Shown: one piece after another, positions 33,742-41,506 of the stretch
How positions within the stretch are numbered: the stretch's first letter is position 1
Layout of the letters: each line of letters opens with the position of its first letter
DNA from: Candidatus Gastranaerophilales bacterium
GTDB lineage: Bacteria; Cyanobacteriota; Vampirovibrionia; Gastranaerophilales; Gastranaerophilaceae
Assembly (NCBI GenBank): GCA_944325165.1
Contig: CALUZF010000002.1
Location: 1 to 46,027, forward strand
DNA: 46,027 bases
Direction of reading: 5' to 3'
Position numbers and translations under genes: made by a program
The notes under the pieces: model-generated
Database searches by the model: none
What the model saw: the letters and a program-made list of their open reading frames with translations, nothing else
Told to the model about the DNA's origin: nothing

Positions 33742-34401
33742 TTATTTATTTTTTAACTTATCTCTTAAAATTTTTGCATAATCTTTATATTCATCTGATT
33801 GATTTGTTATTCCAAAATTATTATCATGAATTCTTCGATAACAAGTTATAAAATCAGCCTTATGAATTGAAAGCCCTTTGTTTTTCAATCTTTCTGTTAA
33901 ATCAATAACATCGCCTGTTATAGTATCTTCTCTAAAAAAACCGATAATATCAAAAATCTCTTTTTTAAATAAAGTTGAACCTGTTAAAATATTTGAAAAA
34001 GGAGTTGGATTAACAAATTTTTTTCTATGAGGAGTATCAGGAGAACAAAAATTCTTCAATTTTGCCATAACAATCTTATACTCGGGATTTTTTCGCATTT
34101 CATCATAAAGCATGCTTAAAGCATTTTGCGCCAATATATCATCTTGATCAATAGTTAGCCAATAATTGCCGCTAGCAGCTCTTATTCCCGTATTTTTCCC
34201 CGCCATTTGTCCTTTATGCTCAATATTTTGGATTACACGACAACCCATAGATTTAGCTATATCAACGGTTTTATCGGTACTCATATCATCAACCACTATA
34301 ATTTCATGACAAAAATCTTGTTTTTGAATACTCTCAATTGTTTCAGCTATGTACTTTTCGCCATTATATGAAGGTATTACAACTGATATTAAATTTTCCA
34401 T
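33742..34401 (-). CDS. GT2-family glycosyltransferase, short form
   Basis: The 219-residue protein is a GT-A fold transferase that adds a sugar from a nucleotide donor. The opening ISVVIPSYNGEKYIAETIES, the DDMSTDKTVDIA stretch and the metal-binding IDQDD (about 97-101) are diagnostic. Residues GSTLFKKEIFDIIGFFREDTI hold the usual acceptor-side motif. It lies 21 bases upstream of copy A on the same strand and is probably co-transcribed with it. AAGGAA precedes the ATG. Confidence 0.9.
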   Translation of the reverse strand: MENLISVVIPSYNGEKYIAETIESIQKQDFCHEIIVVDDMSTDKTVDIAKSMGCRVIQNIEHKGQMAGKNTGIRAASGNYWLTIDQDDILAQNALSMLYDEMRKNPEYKIVMAKLKNFCSPDTPHRKKFVNPTPFSNILTGSTLFKKEIFDIIGFFREDTITGDVIDLTERLKNKGLSIHKADFITCYRRIHDNNFGITNQSDEYKDYAKILRDKLKNK

Positions 34402-34553
34402 TATTTCCTTTCTAACAGCATATAATCAAATTTTAATTAACAAATATTTTTAAAATATTAATATAAATTATATATTTAAAAAAATATAAATTAATTTTAT
34501 ATATTTATTGTATAATAAAAATACATTTAAAAAAGAACACAAAAAAAACAAAG

Positions 34554-35759
34554 ATGGAAAAAGAAATACTTTGGAAAAAAGAAATAGATAATATAAGGGC
34601 TACAGGGTTTTTAAACATAAAAACAAATATTTGCGATGCTCTGATTGAATATTTTTATAATGAAATTTTGAGCATGGAAGAAAAAATTTTAATAAATCTC
34701 TTGTTGTCTAAAAATCCTCAACAAGACGAATTAAACAAACTCCTCAAAAATTGGGATATAGAAACAAAAAATGGAGCAAAATCACTTATATTATCATATA
34801 TTCTAAAAATAAATCCTCATCTGAGAGCTACAAACTATGAAGAACCAAGGCTAAAAGGATTATTTTTAAATCAAAGATTTGCAAATTTACAGACAATTTC
34901 TCATTTCAAAAAAATTGGAATTAAGTTAAATAAAAATAATATCACTCCATTTTTATTCAACAACAGTTTAATGAAATTTCTAAATCCGAATTTTCCAAGA
35001 TATATAAATGATACGGATATTTTAGTTGATAAAAGCTGTTGGGTAAAATCAGCAAAAATTACAAAATCGCTAGGATATAAATTTAAAAAAATTACAAAAT
35101 CAACTTTTGTAGTATATGATGCAAATAATTCAAAAAACAGAATAATGGATATTCATAAAAATATTCTGGAAGAAATTTACAATAATAAAAAACTTATAAA
35201 AAATTTTTACAAAAGAGCACAGAAAAAAACTATTTATAAAACAAATGTTTATATACCTGCCTTTGAAGATATGCTTTTTATAACTCTAATGCATATTTCA
35301 AACGACTTAAGAAAAAATAAAGCACCTGCAAACTTACTTTATAAAATTTCTGACTGCAAATTTTTAATAGATAACAAAGAAGATTTCTGCTGGAAAATAT
35401 TAGGCGAAAATGCAAAATTAACCAAAAGTGAAGTAAAGATTAATTTTGCAATTAAATTCATTAACAAAATTTCAGATAATATTTTTCCCGAAGAAATCAG
35501 AAACAATACTCTTTTTGAAAAAGAAACAAATGATTATTCAAGAATGATTATATTTAAAAATTTTTACTACAAAGATTTACAACAAAAATGCAGAGAAATG
35601 AAAATCTTAAATATTATTAAAAAGCCAAAAATGTTAAAAGAATATCTCTATCTAAAAATAAAATATAAATCACTAAAAGCGCTAAATAACCACCCAAAAT
35701 TAATCAAATTATTAATAAAAGATTTAAATAAAACCGAAGGATGTATAAATGCAAATTAA
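34554..35759 (+). CDS. NTP_transf_5-type nucleotidyltransferase-like protein, copy B (probably divergent)
   Basis: This 401-residue protein is a paralogue of the gene at 32593-33720. It shares LKNWDIETKNGAKSLILSY, PRYINDTDILV, YIPAFEDMLFITLMHISNDLR and SDCKFLIDNKEDF in the same order. The DxD-like acids (NDTDILV, about 151-157) remain, but the LKG motif of copy A reads FNN here, so catalysis may differ or be lost. It is divergent from the GT2 gene and opens the long overlapping run of plus-strand genes. No strong ribosome binding site is seen; a TATAAT box lies at 34511-34516. Confidence 0.72.
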   Translation: MEKEILWKKEIDNIRATGFLNIKTNICDALIEYFYNEILSMEEKILINLLLSKNPQQDELNKLLKNWDIETKNGAKSLILSYILKINPHLRATNYEEPRLKGLFLNQRFANLQTISHFKKIGIKLNKNNITPFLFNNSLMKFLNPNFPRYINDTDILVDKSCWVKSAKITKSLGYKFKKITKSTFVVYDANNSKNRIMDIHKNILEEIYNNKKLIKNFYKRAQKKTIYKTNVYIPAFEDMLFITLMHISNDLRKNKAPANLLYKISDCKFLIDNKEDFCWKILGENAKLTKSEVKINFAIKFINKISDNIFPEEIRNNTLFEKETNDYSRMIIFKNFYYKDLQQKCREMKILNIIKKPKMLKEYLYLKIKYKSLKALNNHPKLIKLLIKDLNKTEGCINAN

Positions 35760-37296
35760 AAATTTAGAAAAAGATGAAACAGAAAAAATATTTAATCTAA
35801 TTGATGAATATTTAAATCAACAAGACATAAAATGGATAAAATACCTTGATTTAGGTATAAAAACAATTAAAATAATAAGCTATTGTAATGATTTTTTGCC
35901 GTTAGTCGAAAGACAATTAACTTATATATTAAAAGACGAAGCAAAAAATTTTGATGACACTTTAATTATCTGGAATGAAAAAGATGTTCTATCACTTGCC
36001 AAAAAGATAGCTCTAAAAATTCCAAAAATATATACAAGAATAAAATTCGAAAATACATTTAGAAAAGCTCATAATGCCCCGCTGTTAAGCGAAAACGAAT
36101 TATATGAATTAAGAATAATAAATGATAACTTCTCAAAAGTTAAACCTCTGATTGACTTTCAAGTGTTCAGAAAATTTTTTATAGCAAACAATATAATGAA
36201 ACATAAATATTACTATGGGGTTTACGACTTATCTATTGAAGAATTTATAAAAGAAGGACATATTTTTGTTCAATTCTTCAATAATATATTAAAAAGTGAA
36301 ACTTCAAATCTTGTTCATGGCGCAGTTATAGGACACAAGAATACAGGTATTTGTTTTTGCGCAAGAGGTCAAAGAGGAAAATCAACCCTATCGGTATTAT
36401 CCATGATGAAAGGCTTTGAATACGTTTCAGACGACTATTTAATTTTGCATAAAAATAACGAAAATGAGCTTTTAGCAAGTCCAATTTATTCAATTATTAC
36501 GTTATCACCAACAATGTATAACAAATTATATGATTTAATGGGCAATTCGAGATTTATCTCAAACAATGCAAGAAAAGATAAATACGTTTTTAATATATCA
36601 AATTTTCATGACAGATTTAGAAAAAATTATCCTATTAAATTATGTATGTTTCCTGAAATAACAGCAAATAATGAGCCATCAATAAGATTATGCACCAAAG
36701 AAGAAAAAGGCAGAGCAATAGTTCAATTAATTCAATCCACACTAATGCAAACGCAAGATTTATCTGAACATTTTACCGTTAAAAAAATTATGGATATGGT
36801 AAAGAAACTTCCTTTTTACAAATTCAACCTTTGTTATGACATAGATAAAAACACTGAATTTCTAAAAAATTTTATGGATAAATTTGAAACTTTAGAAAAG
36901 AAAATCGCAGAAAGCGAAAAAATAGCTATTGATATAACTTTTAATCTGGCAAACATTTTAGATACACAAAAAGGAATAATCTATTCAATGAGCAAATCAG
37001 CAACAAATATCTTTGAAAATCTCTTGAATGGAGTATCTATAGATATAATTTTCAACGAATTAAAAAAATATAAAAATGAAAACCCTTACATAATCGAAGA
37101 ATTTAAAAGTCTGGTTGAAGAATTAGAGAAAAAAGAAATATTAAATACGAAAAATAATCTAAAAACAAACCTCGATATAAACCTTAATTTTTTAAAAGAG
37201 GATAATTTTAAATTTTCATTCAAAGAACACGCACAAGATAAAGATATTGAACTAATAAAGATAGGAGAAAAAAATGTCAAATTATGTATTAAATGA
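35749..37296 (+). CDS. HPr-kinase-like P-loop protein fused to a PqqD-like domain
   Basis: The 515-residue protein joins three parts. Residues about 1-160 are helical and of unknown fold. Residues about 185-375 resemble an HPr-kinase-like P-loop domain with Walker A ARGQRGKST (205-213) and the acidic pair SDD (227-229). Residues about 395-480 (LANILDTQKGIIYSMSKSATNIFENLLNG) resemble PqqD, a peptide-chaperone fold that binds RiPP leader peptides. Kinases of this type phosphorylate lasso-peptide precursors in some clusters; the target here is not known. It overlaps the previous gene by 11 bases and the next by 23, so the three are coupled. Confidence 0.78.
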   Translation: MQIKNLEKDETEKIFNLIDEYLNQQDIKWIKYLDLGIKTIKIISYCNDFLPLVERQLTYILKDEAKNFDDTLIIWNEKDVLSLAKKIALKIPKIYTRIKFENTFRKAHNAPLLSENELYELRIINDNFSKVKPLIDFQVFRKFFIANNIMKHKYYYGVYDLSIEEFIKEGHIFVQFFNNILKSETSNLVHGAVIGHKNTGICFCARGQRGKSTLSVLSMMKGFEYVSDDYLILHKNNENELLASPIYSIITLSPTMYNKLYDLMGNSRFISNNARKDKYVFNISNFHDRFRKNYPIKLCMFPEITANNEPSIRLCTKEEKGRAIVQLIQSTLMQTQDLSEHFTVKKIMDMVKKLPFYKFNLCYDIDKNTEFLKNFMDKFETLEKKIAESEKIAIDITFNLANILDTQKGIIYSMSKSATNIFENLLNGVSIDIIFNELKKYKNENPYIIEEFKSLVEELEKKEILNTKNNLKTNLDINLNFLKEDNFKFSFKEHAQDKDIELIKIGEKNVKLCIK

Positions 37297-37756
37297 AGAA
37301 AAAATGTTTGCTGATGTAACAGACGATATAGCAATCATCATCAATTCCGAAACAGGAATATATTATGGCTTAAACGCTCTTGGAACAACTATCTTTGAAA
37401 ATATAACAAATAATGTTCCGACAAATGCCATTTTGAGCGCTCTAAAATCTATTGAAGGTTGTCCTTTAGATATTGAAGAAAAATTAAATTCTTTTATACA
37501 AAAACTTATAGACCTTGAAGTTTTAAAAGAAGGAGAACCTTGCTCAAAAAACGCACAAATAAAAGAGCAAACAGCAAAAGATGACTTATTTAAAATGAAT
37601 GTAAGCGAATATAATGACGCTCAAGAATTGCTCTTAGCTGATCCTATACATGAAGTCAAAGAAGAAACAGGATGGACACCACAGAAGGATTCTATTGGCT
37701 ATACCAAAGAAGAAACCATTGAAAGAGAGATGAAAATGGAAGCGCAAGAGGTATAA
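37274..37756 (+). CDS. PqqD-family protein with long acidic C-terminal tail
   Basis: The 160-residue protein has a PqqD-like domain at about 1-92 (NEEKMFADVTDDIAIIIN, YGLNALGTTIFENI). PqqD proteins usually bind a precursor peptide and present it to an enzyme. The remaining about 68 residues are unlike a plain PqqD. They are acidic and contain AQELLLADPIHEVKEETGW (about 119-137), which could be a conserved recognition or substrate segment; this is inference. The ATG lies inside the preceding gene with AGGAG before it. The GT2-fusion gene begins at the next base after the stop. Confidence 0.72.
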   Translation: MSNYVLNEEKMFADVTDDIAIIINSETGIYYGLNALGTTIFENITNNVPTNAILSALKSIEGCPLDIEEKLNSFIQKLIDLEVLKEGEPCSKNAQIKEQTAKDDLFKMNVSEYNDAQELLLADPIHEVKEETGWTPQKDSIGYTKEETIEREMKMEAQEV

Positions 37757-39574
37757 ATGCCTAAAATCTCTGTAATAATACCTATATATAATTCAGAAAA
37801 ATATATTGCAAGATGTCTTGACAGTGTTATTAATCAAACACTGTCAGACATAGAAATAATATGCATTAATGATTGTTCAAGCGATAATTCTTTAGAAATA
37901 TTAAAAAAATACGCAAGTAAAAATAAAAAAATAAAACTTATAAATCTAACAAAAAATAAAGGTGCAGCCTTTGCTCGTAACTTAGGAATAGATGAATCTG
38001 AAGGCGAGTTTCTAAGCTTTGTTGATTCTGATGATTATTTAGAAAAAGATTTTCTTCAATTATTATATAATAACGCACTAAAATCAAATGCTGACATAGC
38101 AAAAGGATATTACAAATTTATAAACGAAAATCTGGTTATATGGGAAATAAACAAAAAAATTGAAGAAGAAAAAACTAATTTTGCTTTTGATTTTTGCTCA
38201 GCTATATACAAAAAAGCATTAATCAAAGAAAATAAAATTTATTTTCCAAATATTTCAGATTTTGAAGACCCTATATTTTCTTTCTTATGTGCAAATAAAG
38301 CAAACAAAATAGCAATAACTAAAAATGCTTATATAAATATATATAAGCACAACGATTCTCAAACCTCAAAACCCTTAACCATACAAAGACTAAAAGATAA
38401 AATCAAAGGATATGAAAAACTAATTGAATTAGCAGATAAATATAATATTTCAGAAAACAGCTTTGGATATATTCTTTCAAATTGGTTCTGTGCATTATTT
38501 TATAACATAGAAAATTTAAATATCGAGGATAGAATTTTTCTAAAAGATAAAGCAATATCATTTCTCAATAAAATCAAATACAAAAAAGAATTTATGTATT
38601 ATTTAGAAAAAAATAATCCCGTTGTTCATAAAATAATTTTAAACAATCAAACACAAGACTTTATTTACATAGATAAAGTTGCAAAAATAAAACAACTCGA
38701 AGGAGATGCTGAACAATTAAACAATTCCATTAATACTTATAAAAATTTATGTAAAAACTATATAGAAAAATATGCCATTCCCATAATAAAAAACAATACC
38801 GCAAATGAGCAAATAACAATAATAAGCGTTGTAAACGATTATAACTTATACAATAAATTAATAAAAAACAATGCTTTCATTGAAAATTGCAAAAATATTA
38901 ATCTAGCAGATATAGACAACACAATAAATAATGACTTTATTCCTAAACTATACAATAACTTTTTAAATAAATATAACTACACAAAGGAAAGCTGGTTTTT
39001 ATTTTGCCATAATGATTGGCAACTTTTGGAAGATATCAACCCGATAATACAAAAACTTGATAAAAACTGCTTATTTGGACCTATAGGCTCAAAATTTTTT
39101 ATCATAAAAAACAAATATTATTCGCCTTTTATAGGTCATTGCCTTGAAAAAGAAAGAAACGGAAATAAAATATACAAAACAGGAGAATTATCGCTAAATT
39201 TTGAAGAAGTAGACACTTTCGATTGTCAAGCATTAATTGTTCATTCATCTTTGATTGAAAAATATAATTTAAGATTTGATGAAAATTTAACTTGGGATTT
39301 ATATGTTGAGGATTTCTGTATAAATTCAAGGCTTAAATACGATATAAAATCATACGCAACACATATCGATTGTTGTCATTGGTCTGGTTATCACAAAGTT
39401 CCTGCAACATACTTTAATTCATTAGACTATTTAAACAATAAATACCCAAACGTGCTTTTTAGCGGCACATGTTCTTTAATTGGAGGATTAAAGAATACAT
39501 ACGAAAAAGCTGGCTATAGCGAGTATATGTTATATAAAATGCGAAAAAACGTACTAAAGGCAAGACAAAAATGA
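37757..39574 (+). CDS. Two-domain glycosyltransferase (GT2 plus Glyco_tranf_2_5-like)
   Basis: The 605-residue protein begins with a GT2 domain (about 1-220; ISVIIPIYNSEKYIARCLDS, NDCSSDNS, VDSDDY). After a helical linker (about 225-345) a second GT-A-like domain occurs at about 355-590 with SWFLFCHNDWQLLEDI and WDLYVEDFCINSR, which resembles the Glyco_tranf_2_5 group. Two catalytic domains could add two sugars in turn. It follows the PqqD gene at once and overlaps the GT8 gene by the four bases ATGA. Confidence 0.85.
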   Translation: MPKISVIIPIYNSEKYIARCLDSVINQTLSDIEIICINDCSSDNSLEILKKYASKNKKIKLINLTKNKGAAFARNLGIDESEGEFLSFVDSDDYLEKDFLQLLYNNALKSNADIAKGYYKFINENLVIWEINKKIEEEKTNFAFDFCSAIYKKALIKENKIYFPNISDFEDPIFSFLCANKANKIAITKNAYINIYKHNDSQTSKPLTIQRLKDKIKGYEKLIELADKYNISENSFGYILSNWFCALFYNIENLNIEDRIFLKDKAISFLNKIKYKKEFMYYLEKNNPVVHKIILNNQTQDFIYIDKVAKIKQLEGDAEQLNNSINTYKNLCKNYIEKYAIPIIKNNTANEQITIISVVNDYNLYNKLIKNNAFIENCKNINLADIDNTINNDFIPKLYNNFLNKYNYTKESWFLFCHNDWQLLEDINPIIQKLDKNCLFGPIGSKFFIIKNKYYSPFIGHCLEKERNGNKIYKTGELSLNFEEVDTFDCQALIVHSSLIEKYNLRFDENLTWDLYVEDFCINSRLKYDIKSYATHIDCCHWSGYHKVPATYFNSLDYLNNKYPNVLFSGTCSLIGGLKNTYEKAGYSEYMLYKMRKNVLKARQK

Positions 39575-40485
39575 AAAATAATATTCCTATATTTTTACCA
39601 TCTGATAATAATTATGCACCTTATTTGGCAACGTGCATAGTTTCACTTTGTGAAAATACAAACTCATTTTTAGACCTTTATATTCTTGATGGCGGTATTA
39701 ACGATGAAAATAAAAAAATAATCGAATCTTTAAAAAATAAATTTAAAAACTTTTCCATAGAATTTTTAAATATAGATACAAAAGAACACTTTAAAAATTT
39801 TTCACTACCAAAAAATCTCACTCTTTCAACCTATAGCAGATTGCTTATTCCAAAACTAAAACCCGAATTAAAAAAAGTTATCTATATAGATTCAGATACG
39901 ATTGTTTTAAATGACATTAAAGATTTATATTCAGAAGACCTTAAAAACTATACAATAGGTGCCATTTGGGATGCATCAAGAAAAACATACAACACAGATA
40001 CTAAAATCCCGTTAGAATTATCAGATGATTACAAATATTTTAATGCAGGAGTGTTATTGATTGATGTTCAAAAATGGATAAAGCAAAATGTTACACAACA
40101 TCTATTTGAAATTCAAAAAAAATATGAAAACAAAATTCCCCACGCAGATGAAACTCTTTTAAATAAATATTTTGATAATAATTATAAAATATTAGATTTA
40201 AAATATAACTTTTTAGATTGGGATTTTCACAGAAGCAAAATACCCGAGAAAATTTATATAAGACATTTTGTGGCAGAAGATTTAAAACCTTGGAAAATAA
40301 GCCCCGAAAAAAATTGCCCATTTTACAAACACCACAATGAATATTGGCAATACGCCAAAAATTCCGGTTTTTTCGAAACAATGAAAAATAATGTTTTAAA
40401 AGATGAAAAACAGATGGAAATTTTAAGACAACTAAAAATAAAAGAACTAATAGTTAAATCATGGGAGAAAAATGAAAAAAAATAA
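39571..40485 (+). CDS. GT8-family glycosyltransferase
   Basis: The 304-residue protein resembles LPS galactosyl/glucosyltransferases of family GT8. It opens with IPIFLPSDNNYAPYLATCI, has the metal-binding DSD in VIYIDSDTIVLNDI (about 107-109), FNAGVLLIDVQKW and a C-terminal IRHFVAEDLKPW with the metal-binding His. The segment at 39994-40046 is base-for-base identical to 42724-42776 in the epimerase/GT8 fusion, so the two are recent paralogues or have exchanged sequence. Confidence 0.92.
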   Translation: MKNNIPIFLPSDNNYAPYLATCIVSLCENTNSFLDLYILDGGINDENKKIIESLKNKFKNFSIEFLNIDTKEHFKNFSLPKNLTLSTYSRLLIPKLKPELKKVIYIDSDTIVLNDIKDLYSEDLKNYTIGAIWDASRKTYNTDTKIPLELSDDYKYFNAGVLLIDVQKWIKQNVTQHLFEIQKKYENKIPHADETLLNKYFDNNYKILDLKYNFLDWDFHRSKIPEKIYIRHFVAEDLKPWKISPEKNCPFYKHHNEYWQYAKNSGFFETMKNNVLKDEKQMEILRQLKIKELIVKSWEKNEKK

Positions 40486-41506
40486 ACCTAAAATATCAGT
40501 CATAGTGCCTGTATACAACGCGCAAGACTACCTTGAAAGATGCTTAAACAGTATAATTAACCAAACACTCAAAGAGATAGAAATTATATGTATTAACGAC
40601 TGCTCAAGCGATAATTCTCTTAAAATACTAGAAAATTACGCAAAAAACGACAAAAGAATTAAAATCATAAATCATAAACAAAACGGTGGTGAATCAAAAG
40701 CAAGAAACACAGGTCTTGAAAATGTACATGGAGAATACATTGCATTTGTAGATAACGATGATGAAATAGATTTAGATTTCTATGAAAAATTATACAAAAA
40801 AGCCACTAAAACAGGTTCAGACATCACAAAAGCAAGACATTATCAAATAGAATACGACGGGAGAATGGGAATTCCTCAAATCCACAACAATCAAAAAGAA
40901 ATAGAAGAAAATAAACTCTGTTTTATAGGAATGTGGTGGACTGCAATATATAAAACAAAATTTATTAAAGATAATAATATTAAACTCCCGCAAGATTTTT
41001 TAATAAGCGGAGATAGAATATTCCTGCAAAAAGCACTCCTTAAGGCCAATTTTGTATCAACAATAGATGATACATTTTATTATCACTACGCAAGAGAAGA
41101 TAGTGGTGCAGGAAAAATACTATCAAAAGAAAAAATAATTTCAGCAACAAATGCAATAAAAATTCAAACAAACGAATTAAATGAATACAAAATCTATTCA
41201 ACAAATCCAAAAGGATATGATTGCATTTTCGTAGAACAATTTAAAATCCTTACAGTTTTGCATAATTCTTGTAACAACGACGATAATATAAAAATTTATG
41301 CAAAAGGAATGATTGATATATATAAAATTTGCAAAAGAAAAGAACAATTCTTAAGATTTCTTGAAGAAAATTATCTTTGCTTAACTAAATACATTTTAAA
41401 TGAGGACTTGAGCGGATTAATTGAATTCCTCAAAAATCATAATTCTACAGTTAAATTTTTAGCTGCAAATTTAAGAGCCAAAATAAACAGAAGGAAAGTA
41501 AGTTGA
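40472..41506 (+). CDS. GT2-family glycosyltransferase
   Basis: The 344-residue protein has an N-terminal GT2 domain (about 5-215) with ISVIVPVYNAQDYLERCLNS, NDCSSDNSLKIL, ARNTGLE and VDNDDEIDLDFY (the usual DSDD reads DNDD). The rest is helical. Its first third is close to that of the two-domain GT2 gene at 37757. It overlaps the GT8 gene by 14 bases, with GGGAG before its ATG. Confidence 0.9.
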   Translation: MKKNKPKISVIVPVYNAQDYLERCLNSIINQTLKEIEIICINDCSSDNSLKILENYAKNDKRIKIINHKQNGGESKARNTGLENVHGEYIAFVDNDDEIDLDFYEKLYKKATKTGSDITKARHYQIEYDGRMGIPQIHNNQKEIEENKLCFIGMWWTAIYKTKFIKDNNIKLPQDFLISGDRIFLQKALLKANFVSTIDDTFYYHYAREDSGAGKILSKEKIISATNAIKIQTNELNEYKIYSTNPKGYDCIFVEQFKILTVLHNSCNNDDNIKIYAKGMIDIYKICKRKEQFLRFLEENYLCLTKYILNEDLSGLIEFLKNHNSTVKFLAANLRAKINRRKVS

